From REDI01 sp964586865 (lineage in GTDB: Bacteria; Myxococcota_A; UBA796; GCA-2862545): DNA of 22,804 nt. Positions 1 through 7,270 of this stretch are shown here, one piece after another. Location of the stretch: NCBI GenBank assembly GCA_964586865.1, contig CAZPJM010000047.1, positions 1 to 22,804 on the forward strand, given 5' to 3'. Each line of letters starts with the position of its first letter. The stretch's first letter is position 1. Both the position numbers and the translations under genes were made by a program. The notes below the pieces were generated by a model, which was given only the letters and a program-made list of their open reading frames with translations, made no database searches and was not told where the DNA came from.

Positions 1-24
1 CCCTACACGACGCTCTTCCGATCT
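1..24 (+). other. Illumina adapter remnant (not genomic)
   Basis: These bases match the 3' end of the Illumina TruSeq universal read-1 adapter, including the hallmark ACGCTCTTCCGATCT that normally abuts the insert. Base 25 is therefore the first genomic base. This is untrimmed library sequence left at a contig end. It is artificial and should be masked before any submission or comparison. Confidence 0.97.
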
Positions 25-201
25 CATCCAGGCGGCCACCACCGGCCGCGGCAGGACCCCCGCCGCCCGCCCCAGCTCCGGGGCCCGCGGCGAGCCCCCC
101 CGCCCAGCCTCTCGGATCCCGGCCTCCACCGCCTGCCGGAAGGCCTCGGGGCCCAGGTCGGGCGCGGCCCACGCCCCGAGCACCGCCAGCAGCAGGCTCA
201 C
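25..201 (-). CDS. Secreted protein, 5' fragment, cut by contig edge
   Basis: An open frame of 59 codons runs from a GTG at 201 to the last genomic base beside the adapter, with no stop. The start overlaps the nei stop in a GTGA, which points to translational coupling with nei. The N-terminus MSLLLAVLGAWA followed by APDLG looks like a short signal peptide with cleavage after Ala-X-Ala. The following residues form an Ala/Glu/Arg-rich amphipathic stretch (PEAFRQAVEAGIREAGR). No family is recognisable from so little sequence. The gene would be third in the lhr-nei operon, but a secreted protein has no obvious link to DNA repair. The C-terminal part is missing because the assembly ends, not because the gene is broken. 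Confidence 0.6.
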
Positions 202-1031
202 CACCGCTGGGCCCGCGCCCGGACCGCCGGGGCGGGCTGGCAGCCCGGGCAGGTGAAGGTGGGGCGGGCATCCTCGAGCTGACGACCCGCGCCGATCCGC
301 CGACCGCACCGCAGGCAGGGCTGGCCCGCCCGCCCGTAGACCCAGTGACGCGGCCTCCCGGCCACCGGGTGACCCTCGGCGTCCCGGGTGGTGATCCGCC
401 AGCCCGGCTCCAGGTTCCAGGCCATGAGCCGGGCCGAGGTCCGAAAGAGCGTCCGGATCCGCTCGGGGTCCAGGGTGTCGGCGGGGACGTCGGGGTGGAC
501 GCCGTGGAGGAAGAGGACCTCGTTGCGGTAGACGTTGCCGATCCCGGCGGCGATCCGCTGGTCCAGCAGCACCGCCGAGATGGCCCGGCCAGGACCCAGC
601 GCCCGGACCCGCTGGAGGATGGCGGCCTCGTCCACGGGGGGCACCAGCAGGTCGGGCCCGAGCTGGGAGAGGATGGGGTGCAGGCCGCGCAGGCCGGCCC
701 CGAAGAGCTCGACCGAGCGGGCGCGGAAGCAGGTGACCACGTCGTCCTCGGTGGCCAGCGCCACCGAGAGGAGCCGCCGGGGGCGGCGCCAGGGCTCGCC
801 GGGCGCGTAGCGATGCCACCGCCCGTGCAGGCCCAGGTGGACCCGGAGCATGGCGGAGCGGTCCAGGGTCAGGAGCAGGTGCTTGCCCACCGCCTCGATG
901 TCGGTGACCACCGGCTGGGCCGGGGCGGGCTGGCTGCGCCGCCCCTGGAAGCGCCAGCGCCGGATCCGGCGGTCCCGGAGCAGCGGGTCCAGGGCCCGCG
1001 CGATCTTCCAGACGGTGTCGCCCTCGGGCAC
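198..1031 (-). CDS. nei: Endonuclease VIII-family DNA glycosylase/AP lyase (Nei2-like)
   Basis: This 277-residue protein belongs to the Fpg/Nei family, which removes oxidised bases from DNA and nicks the resulting abasic site in base-excision repair. The mature N-terminus PEGDTVW carries the catalytic Pro2 and Glu3, so initiator Met removal is needed. Lys50 in VGKHLLL is the expected DNA-contacting lysine. The helix-two-turn-helix lies around 155-181 (GIGNVYRNE). The C-terminal zinc finger uses Cys239, Cys242, Cys261 and Cys264, with the conserved Arg256. PEGDT rather than PELPE points to Nei rather than Fpg. The GTG start directly follows the lhr TAG stop, so it is probably translated by ribosomes finishing lhr. 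The lhr-nei pair is also adjacent in Mycobacterium tuberculosis, where it is annotated lhr and nei. Confidence 0.95.
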   Translation of the reverse strand: MPEGDTVWKIARALDPLLRDRRIRRWRFQGRRSQPAPAQPVVTDIEAVGKHLLLTLDRSAMLRVHLGLHGRWHRYAPGEPWRRPRRLLSVALATEDDVVTCFRARSVELFGAGLRGLHPILSQLGPDLLVPPVDEAAILQRVRALGPGRAISAVLLDQRIAAGIGNVYRNEVLFLHGVHPDVPADTLDPERIRTLFRTSARLMAWNLEPGWRITTRDAEGHPVAGRPRHWVYGRAGQPCLRCGRRIGAGRQLEDARPTFTCPGCQPAPAVRARAQRW

Positions 1032-4000
1032 CTACGGCCCCCCCACGAAGCCGAGCCCCTTGTGGTCCGGCACCCACCCGGCCCGCTGGAAGGCTCCGGC
1101 CGCCGGGGCCTCGCGGGCGGTGACCCCGTCGAGGGTGTCGATCCGGAAGGTGCGCGCCCCCACCAGGGCCGCCCGGGGACCCAGCGCCGCCGCGGCCCGC
1201 TCCACGGCCTCGGGGGCCCCGCCCGGGAAGGTCCAGGCGGTGCGCCCGCCCTTGTCGACGAAGAGCACGAGGCGGCCGTCCACCAGCACCACCGCCGCCC
1301 CGGGCACCCGGCGGGGACGCGCCCCCTCCACGGTGCCGGCCGGCCACGACAGGACCCCGCCCCACACCTGGGCCGGATCGGTGGCGGCGAGCACCACCAC
1401 CTCGTCATCCCCCTCCTCGCGGAAGGCGCGGAGCCGGTCGATGGCGCCAGGGAGGGCGAACTGGGCCCCACCCAGGCCCTCGACGAAGTACCCGCGCCGC
1501 ACCTGGCCGGCCTCCTCCATGGCCCGCAACACCTTGTAGACGTCCACAAAACCGTTCGGGACGTCCTCGGCGTGGGCCATCTCCCGCGCGACGACCCCGT
1601 ACCGCTCCAGGAGGCCCAGGGCGATGGCGTGGACCCGCTCGGTGGGCGAGGCCGGCTCCAGGACGAGCCGCGCCGTGAGGGCCCACCGCCCGCCGGCCAC
1701 CGCCAGCCCGCGACGACCGGCCCGACCCCGGCGACCGGTGGACTGGCCCAGGCCCCGGAGGGGCTGGAAGGTGTCATTGGTGACGAGCCCGGCCCACACC
1801 AGGTCCCACAGCGCCCCCACCACCTCGGTGGTGGTGGACTGGGGCACCGCCGCCACCAGCTCGGCCAGGAAGCTGGCCCCCCGCTGCTCCAGGTGCTCCC
1901 GCAGGGCCACATGGATGGGTCCATCCGGCGGATCCTCCGGCGGCGGGGGGAGGAGCTCGGGGGCCGCCTCGCGACGGAGCAGGGCCACCTTGCCGTCCTT
2001 GCGGCCCAGCGCGCCCCGCCCCACCCACACGAGCTCGCCCATGGCGCCGAGCTGGTCCAGCTGCACCGGCTGGAAGCCCGGCACCCGCGCGGGCAGCACC
2101 ACCGATTCCAGGGCGCTGAACGGGATGGGCAGGCCCTCGAGCTGGGCCACCACCTCGCGCAGGCGCTCCATCCCCTGGCGCACCCCGCGGGGACGGACCT
2201 CGGACAGGCCGTGCCAGCCGGGGAGGAAGCGGGCCAGGGCCGTGGCGTCCACCGCGGCCACCTCGTCGCGCAGGGCGGCCAGGGAGGCCCGCTTGAGGCG
2301 GCGCAGCACGTCGGGGTGGCAGATCTCCCGCCGGGTCCCGCCGGGCCGGAGCTCGCCCTCGAGGAGGGTCCCCTGCTGCACCAGCGCCCGGAGCACCGAG
2401 GCCACCACGGCGGTGGGCAGCCCCCAGCGCCGGGCGGGTCCTTCGGGGAGGAAGGGGCCGTGGGTCCGGGCCCAGCGCAGCAGGAGCGACTCGAGGGGCG
2501 CCTCGGCCGGGGCCAGGAAGTCCGAGGGCAGCCCGGGGGGCGGCATGGTGCCCAGGGCATCGCGGTAGCGCCCGGCGTCCTCGGCGGCGATCCAGCGGGC
2601 CTCGCCGGCGATGCGCACCGGAGCGGCACGGCGGGCCTCCTCGAGGGTCGCGAGCCACCCCTCCACCGCGTCGGGATCGGTGCTGCGCGCCGCGATCTCC
2701 TCGGTGGTCCGATCCCCCAGCCGACGCAGCAGGTCGTGGACCTCGTCGGCATCCCGGGCCCGCCGGTCCTCGGTCCGCCACCCCAGCTCGGCCTCGACCC
2801 GGGCCACCGCCCCCGGGTCCAGCAGGTCCCGGAGTTCGTCCTGGCCGAGCAGCTCCCGGAGCAGGCTCCGGTCCAGGGTGAGGGCCTGGGCCCGCCGCTC
2901 GGCCAGGGGGGTGTCGGTCTCGTAGAGGTAGGTGCTCACCCAGGCGAAGACCAGGCCCTTGGCGAAGGGGCTGGCCTGGCGCGTCTCCACCACGTCCACC
3001 CGGATCCGGCGCTCGCGGATGCCGCGGAGGATCCCCTGCAGGGCGGGCAGGTCGAAGACGTCCTGCAGGCACTCCCGGTAGGCCTCCAGGAGGATGGGGA
3101 AGCTGGGGAAGCGGCTGGCCACGGCGAGCAGGGTCTCGCCCCGGCGACGCTGGGCCCACAGGGGCGTGCGCTTGCCGGGCCGCTTCCGGGGCAGGAGGAG
3201 CGCCCGGCCCGCCGCCTCCCGGAAGCGGGACTGGAACAGGGCCGAGGTCCGCACCTCGTCCGTCACCAGCGCCTCGAGCTCGTCCGGATCCAGGAAGAGG
3301 GCGTCCAGGTCCGGGAGCTCCTCGGCCTCCGCGAAGCGCAGCACCACCCCGTCGTCGGTCCACATGCACTGGACCTCGAAGCCCGAGGTCTCGGAGAGCC
3401 GCCGCTGGATGCCGAGCGCCCAGGGCGCGTGGACCCGTCCGCCGAAGGGCGTGAGGATGCAGACCCGCCAGTCGCCGATCTCGTCGCGGAAGGCCTCCAC
3501 GGTGATGGCCCGGTCGGTGGGCAGGGTCCCGGTGGCCTCGCGCTGGGCCTCCACATGGTCGAGGAGGTTGCCGATGGCGTGATCATCGAGGGGCACCCGC
3601 TCCCGCACCCAGTCGGCGCGGGTCTCGACGGGCTGCTCGGAGAGCTCCCGGAGGAAGGCGCCGAGGGCCTCCCCCAGGGCCAGCGGCCGCCCGGGCCCCT
3701 CGCCGCGCCAGAAGGGCATCCGGCCGGGCTCTCCCGGTGCCGGGGTCACCGTGACCCGGTCGCGGGTGATCTCCTCGATACGCCACGTGCTGGCCCCGAG
3801 GATGATGGTGTCGCCCTCGCGGCTCTCGTAGACCATCTCCTCGTCGAGCTCGCCGATCCGCGGCCCGTCCGGGAGGAAGACCCCGTAGGTCCCGCGATCG
3901 GGGATGGTCCCCGCGTTCAGGACCGCCAGCATCCGGGCGCCCTTGCGCGGCTTCAGGGTGTCGGTGGCCCGGTCCCAGGCGATCCGGGGGCGCAGATCCG

Positions 4001-5549
4001 CGAAGTCGTCGCTCGGGTAGCGCCCCGAGAGCATGTCCAGCACCGCCACCAGGGCATCGAGGGAGAGCTGGGCATAGGGGGCGGCCCGGCGCACCCGGGC
4101 GTGGAGCTCGGTCACCGAGAGGCCGGGCTCCAGCGCCACCATCGCCACCACCTGCTGGGCGAGGACGTCGAGGCAGTTGAGCGGCAGGTGCAGCGGCTCC
4201 AGCACCCCCTCGGCCATCCGCGCCGCCACCACCGCCGCCTCGAGCAGGTCGCCCTTGTACTTGGGGAAGATCCGCCCCTTGCTCACGCCCCCCACCTGGT
4301 GGCCCGCCCGCCCGATCCGCTGGAGGCCGCGGGCCGCCGACCCTGGGGACTCCACCTGGATCACCAGGTCGATGGCTCCCATGTCGATGCCCAGCTCCAG
4401 GGAGGAGGTGGCGACGATGCAGGGGATGCGCCCGGACTTGAGGTCATCCTCGATCTCGGTGCGCCGGGCGTGGGAGATGGAGCCGTGGTGGGCCTTGGCG
4501 ATCTCCTCCCCGGCGAGCTCGTTGAGCTTGTTGCACAGCCGCTCGGTGAGGACGCGGGAGTTGGCGAAGACGAGGGTGGTGCGGTGGGCCCGGACCAGCT
4601 CCAGCAGCCGCGGGTGGATGGCCGGCCAGACGCTGCTGCCCACCTCGCGGGCCGACTGGCGGGTCCCGTGGAGGCTCCCGCCCCCGAAGTCGGCCCCCAG
4701 GTCGTCTCCGAAGGGATCATCGAGGTCGAACGGCGCATCCAGCGCCGCCGGGTCCCGGCCCCCGACCGAGGGCTCGTCCTGGGAAGCCCGCTCCAGCGCC
4801 GAGGGCCCACCCGCCGGCGCCTCCAGGATCGGCCGATCCATGTCGGGGACCGGTACCACGATCTGCAGGTCGATGCGCGGCGGGGCGGCCGTGTCCACCA
4901 CCGTCACGTCGCGCTCGGGGCCCCCGAGGAAGTGGGCCACCGCCTCGACGGGCCGCACGGTGGCGGACAGCCCCACCCGCTGCACGGGCTGGGCGGTGAC
5001 GGCGTCCAGCCGCTCCAGCGAGAGGGCCAGATGCACCCCCCGCTTGCTGCCGGCGATGGCGTGGATCTCGTCCACGATGACGGTGTGGACCGTCTCGAGG
5101 GCCGCCCGCGCGTTGCTGGTGAGCAGCAGGTAGAGCGATTCGGGGGTGGTGACGAGGATGTCGCCCGGCGACCGCTGGAAGCGCCGGCGGTCGGCCTGGG
5201 GGGTGTCCCCGGTCCGCAGATCCACCTGGATCCGGCGCGTCCCCTCGGGGGCGGCGCGCTGCACCCCCATCAAGGGCGCCCGCAGGTTGCGCTCCACGTC
5301 GTAGACGAGCGCCTTCAGCGGTGAGACGTACAGCACCCGGACCCCGTCGGGGACGTCCTGGGGCAGCCCGAGGCAGCGGTCGATGCCCACCAGGAAGGCG
5401 GCCAGCGTCTTTCCCGAGCCGGTGGGCGCCAGCAGCAGCGCATGGGCCCCTCCGGCGATGACCGGCCAGCCTCGGGCCTGGACCGGCGTGGGGCCCGCGA
5501 AGCTGTCTTGGAACCACCGGGCCGTGGGCGTGGAGAAGGGGAGGTCCAT
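1032..5549 (-). CDS. lhr: Lhr-type large ATP-dependent helicase
   Basis: This 1505-residue protein is a full-length bacterial Lhr (large helicase-related), an ATP-driven 3'-to-5' translocase that unwinds DNA and RNA:DNA duplexes and is linked to DNA repair. The first RecA domain carries a Q-like TPVQ (21-24), Walker A PTGSGKT (42-48), TTPES (135-139), the DEIH box (160-163) and SAT. The second RecA domain carries VFANSR and the arginine-finger motif QRIGRAGHQ near 410-418. The winged-helix and core domains and the long C-terminal Lhr extension follow, and the length matches the family. A low-complexity acidic insert rich in Asp and Gly, roughly residues 240-300, separates the two RecA domains. 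The ATG at 5549 places the first motif at the usual distance from the N-terminus. The nei GTG follows its stop immediately. Confidence 0.96.
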   Translation of the reverse strand: MDLPFSTPTARWFQDSFAGPTPVQARGWPVIAGGAHALLLAPTGSGKTLAAFLVGIDRCLGLPQDVPDGVRVLYVSPLKALVYDVERNLRAPLMGVQRAAPEGTRRIQVDLRTGDTPQADRRRFQRSPGDILVTTPESLYLLLTSNARAALETVHTVIVDEIHAIAGSKRGVHLALSLERLDAVTAQPVQRVGLSATVRPVEAVAHFLGGPERDVTVVDTAAPPRIDLQIVVPVPDMDRPILEAPAGGPSALERASQDEPSVGGRDPAALDAPFDLDDPFGDDLGADFGGGSLHGTRQSAREVGSSVWPAIHPRLLELVRAHRTTLVFANSRVLTERLCNKLNELAGEEIAKAHHGSISHARRTEIEDDLKSGRIPCIVATSSLELGIDMGAIDLVIQVESPGSAARGLQRIGRAGHQVGGVSKGRIFPKYKGDLLEAAVVAARMAEGVLEPLHLPLNCLDVLAQQVVAMVALEPGLSVTELHARVRRAAPYAQLSLDALVAVLDMLSGRYPSDDFADLRPRIAWDRATDTLKPRKGARMLAVLNAGTIPDRGTYGVFLPDGPRIGELDEEMVYESREGDTIILGASTWRIEEITRDRVTVTPAPGEPGRMPFWRGEGPGRPLALGEALGAFLRELSEQPVETRADWVRERVPLDDHAIGNLLDHVEAQREATGTLPTDRAITVEAFRDEIGDWRVCILTPFGGRVHAPWALGIQRRLSETSGFEVQCMWTDDGVVLRFAEAEELPDLDALFLDPDELEALVTDEVRTSALFQSRFREAAGRALLLPRKRPGKRTPLWAQRRRGETLLAVASRFPSFPILLEAYRECLQDVFDLPALQGILRGIRERRIRVDVVETRQASPFAKGLVFAWVSTYLYETDTPLAERRAQALTLDRSLLRELLGQDELRDLLDPGAVARVEAELGWRTEDRRARDADEVHDLLRRLGDRTTEEIAARSTDPDAVEGWLATLEEARRAAPVRIAGEARWIAAEDAGRYRDALGTMPPPGLPSDFLAPAEAPLESLLLRWARTHGPFLPEGPARRWGLPTAVVASVLRALVQQGTLLEGELRPGGTRREICHPDVLRRLKRASLAALRDEVAAVDATALARFLPGWHGLSEVRPRGVRQGMERLREVVAQLEGLPIPFSALESVVLPARVPGFQPVQLDQLGAMGELVWVGRGALGRKDGKVALLRREAAPELLPPPPEDPPDGPIHVALREHLEQRGASFLAELVAAVPQSTTTEVVGALWDLVWAGLVTNDTFQPLRGLGQSTGRRGRAGRRGLAVAGGRWALTARLVLEPASPTERVHAIALGLLERYGVVAREMAHAEDVPNGFVDVYKVLRAMEEAGQVRRGYFVEGLGGAQFALPGAIDRLRAFREEGDDEVVVLAATDPAQVWGGVLSWPAGTVEGARPRRVPGAAVVLVDGRLVLFVDKGGRTAWTFPGGAPEAVERAAAALGPRAALVGARTFRIDTLDGVTAREAPAAGAFQRAGWVPDHKGLGFVGGP

Positions 5550-5611
5550 GCCCCCGTCGTAAGGCGCCCCGGACCCGGAGCCAGCCGGGTCGAGGTCGCC
5601 GGTCCCCGCCG

Positions 5612-5654
5612 CGGTCCCCCACCCTACCGGCCCCGGTCCCCGGTCCCTCGCGGG
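5612..5654 (+). repeat. 43-bp direct repeat, copy 1
   Basis: This copy matches 7188-7230 at 42 of 43 positions in the same orientation; the one difference is C versus T at 5624/7200. It is built of GGTCCCC-like units (core ccggccccggtccccggtcc). It lies between lhr and the vWA gene, 63 nt upstream of the lhr start. With copy 2 it brackets the vWA gene. Similarity stops sharply at both ends. Its role is unknown: it could be a recombination scar, a duplicated regulatory element, or a family of intergenic repeats. Confidence 0.85.
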
Positions 5655-5667
5655 GAAGGCCGTCCCC
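5652..5667 (-). terminator. Short hairpin at the vWA stop codon
   Basis: GGGGA at 5652-5656 pairs with TCCCC at 5663-5667 around a 6-nt loop, touching the TAG stop of the vWA gene. It has no T tract on the minus strand, so intrinsic termination is doubtful. Confidence 0.2.
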
Positions 5668-6932
5668 TACTTCACGATCATGAGCGGCAGGCTGTTGGCG
5701 ATGTCCTCGAAGATGGGCGTGAGCTCGGCGGCGTTGTCGGTGTAGTAGAAGCGTCCGTCGCCACCGGGAACGTCCTTCAGGTAGGCGGCTGTGGCCCGAA
5801 AGGACACCATCCAGGTGTGGATCTCGTCTTCCGCCAAGGCCGCTCCGGCCTCGGCCACGGTCGCGTCCTCGATCTGGGCCACGTTGTGGGGCAGCGGCCC
5901 ACGGTACTCACGGAACCTGGGCTCGGTGTAGCCGAGATAGTCCCTGAGAGTATCGTAGGATTCATACCCCTCCATCGTGGACAGTGGCGAGCGCTCCAGG
6001 TTGTTGGGCTGCCCGTCGGTCAGGACCACCATGGCCCGATAGGCCAGCGGGTCATCCAGCTCCTGGATGAGCTGCCGCCCCATGGCGATCCCCACGTGAT
6101 GATCGGTGCCGTTCTCGTCGCAGTACCACCGCGGCAGGTCCGGCTTGGTGCCCCCGTTGGTGTAGTCGTGGGATCGAGGCTCGAGCAGCTTGGCCGGGTC
6201 GTTGCGGTAGTCCCGCTGGCTGTAGCATCCCTGCTCGCTCTGGGATCCGACGTCCAGCTTGTTCCACTGCGACCGCGCCAAGGTGCGGGCTGACAGGTCC
6301 GAGAGGAGGAACATCTCCGAGTAGGCCCAGGAGTAGCGGTTCAGGTAGACAGCCATGCCCACCATGTCCTCGCGCCCGTGGACGTCGGAGAGGATGTCCA
6401 GGAACCGCACCGCCGCCTTGCGGGCCTCGGAGATCTCCGAGCGGAAAGAACCGGTGATGTCCATGACCAGGACCACCTGGAGCGAGCGGGTGGCCGCGGT
6501 GGCGTCGCTCGAGACCACGGCCGAGTCCCGGCCCCAGATCCGCGCGAAGTTGAGGCCCACCGGATCGTCGCCGTAGCGCCCGACCTCGACCTGCACGGCG
6601 TTGGGGCGGAGCGAGGTCGGCGACAGGCCAACGCTGCCGCGACGCCACTCCCCGAACTGGATGTCGCCCATGGTGCCGGGGCCGCCTCCGACGATGTTCT
6701 CGTCGATGATCCGTTCGGCGGCGAGCCGGGCGTTGGCCGTGTTGCCTGTGGCGCGCAGCTCGATGAGGGCCGCGTGCGAGGCGGCGTCCGCCACATCCTG
6801 GGACTGACCATCCGCCAGGCGGACCCAGGACATGTCGACCGACAGAGCGGCGAAGCCGATGACCAGCGGCAGCAAGGCCCCGACCATCGCGTTGTAGCTG
6901 CCCCGGCGCGCGCGGCGGTCCCTGCCGGTCAT
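5667..6932 (-). CDS. TadG-like von Willebrand factor A protein, membrane-anchored
   Basis: This 421-residue protein starts with a basic stretch and a transmembrane helix (about 14-33, NAMVGALLPLVIGFAALSVD). Helical text typical of the TadG-like Flp-pilus N-terminal domain follows (GQSQDVADAASHAAL). A vWA domain starts near 152 with the metal-binding MIDAS motif DITGS (Asp158, Thr160, Ser162); a TDG at 305-307 supplies a later metal-site Asp. Cys236 and Cys271 could form a disulfide. The bulk is predicted outside the cytoplasmic membrane, where vWA domains bind partner proteins or adhesion ligands. No other tad pilus genes are present. A strong GGAGG lies 4 nt before the ATG. Base composition is unusual: 5701-5760 has 37 G/C of 60 and 6301-6360 has 36, against 45 of 60 at 3001-3060 in lhr. 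Together with flanking direct repeats, this suggests a separate origin. Confidence 0.85.
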   Translation of the reverse strand: MTGRDRRARRGSYNAMVGALLPLVIGFAALSVDMSWVRLADGQSQDVADAASHAALIELRATGNTANARLAAERIIDENIVGGGPGTMGDIQFGEWRRGSVGLSPTSLRPNAVQVEVGRYGDDPVGLNFARIWGRDSAVVSSDATAATRSLQVVLVMDITGSFRSEISEARKAAVRFLDILSDVHGREDMVGMAVYLNRYSWAYSEMFLLSDLSARTLARSQWNKLDVGSQSEQGCYSQRDYRNDPAKLLEPRSHDYTNGGTKPDLPRWYCDENGTDHHVGIAMGRQLIQELDDPLAYRAMVVLTDGQPNNLERSPLSTMEGYESYDTLRDYLGYTEPRFREYRGPLPHNVAQIEDATVAEAGAALAEDEIHTWMVSFRATAAYLKDVPGGDGRFYYTDNAAELTPIFEDIANSLPLMIVK

Positions 6933-7187
6933 GCTCCCTCCCCTGGCGGGTGAGATCCCAGTTTATCAGCCATGCAAGGCGAGGTCGCTCCAGCCGGGCA
7001 AGCCTGTTGGGACGCCGTTGAGCCCGGCGATGTGCGGATCTTCGCCTCGCCGGGGCCGGGCCTGAAAGAGACATGTCAGATGACGACCCCCGCAGAACCC
7101 AGCTCGACACCCCAATCTGGAGGCTCCTGCGTCACCCGATCGGGGGAGACTTGACAGCCACCCACCCCCACTTGGGCGCCGGGGCGT

Positions 7188-7230
7188 CGGTCCCCCACCT
7201 TACCGGCCCCGGTCCCCGGTCCCTCGCGGG
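7188..7230 (+). repeat. 43-bp direct repeat, copy 2
   Basis: This is the near-identical partner of 5612-5654, in the same orientation. It lies 41-83 nt upstream of the desaturase GTG and about 256 nt upstream of the vWA start on the other strand. The segment between the two copies, 5655-7187 (1533 bp), contains the vWA gene and nothing else recognisable. Confidence 0.85.
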
Positions 7231-7260
7231 CGCCGCCCTCGGCATAGGCCACAACGCCCG

Positions 7261-7266
7261 AGGAGG
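7261..7266 (+). promoter_or_regulatory. Ribosome binding site deciding the desaturase start
   Basis: A perfect AGGAGG sits 4 nt before the GTG at 7271. It fixes the start there rather than at the in-frame ATG at 7073, and leaves the Rossmann motif close to the N-terminus as in homologues. Confidence 0.85.
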
Positions 7267-7270
7267 TCCC

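Larger units (their letters stand above)
6933..7270. other. Divergent intergenic region between vWA and phytoene desaturase genes
   Basis: This 338-nt stretch has no convincing gene. It holds the vWA ribosome binding site (GGAGG on the minus strand, 6937-6941), an AT-richer patch near 6961-6968, copy 2 of the 43-bp repeat, and the desaturase ribosome binding site. A TTGACA at 7151-7156 resembles a -35 box, but nothing like a -10 sits 15-19 bases downstream. An ATG at 7073 opens in frame with the desaturase, but its 66 codons show no family resemblance. Confidence 0.6.

Noticed and set aside
345..5324. 1659-codon open frame on the plus strand opposite lhr and nei
   Set aside because: It is the antisense shadow of two well-recognised genes. 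The product is Gly/Pro/Arg/His-rich with no domain, as expected from very high GC third positions.
7151..7156. Perfect TTGACA as a -35 box for the desaturase gene
   Set aside because: No -10-like hexamer lies 15-19 bp downstream; the sequence there is GGGCGC-like. Kept only as a note.
7073..7270. N-terminal extension of the desaturase from ATG 7073
   Set aside because: The AGGAGG before GTG 7271 and the normal position of the FAD motif fix the later start. The extension would also have to translate the 43-bp repeat.
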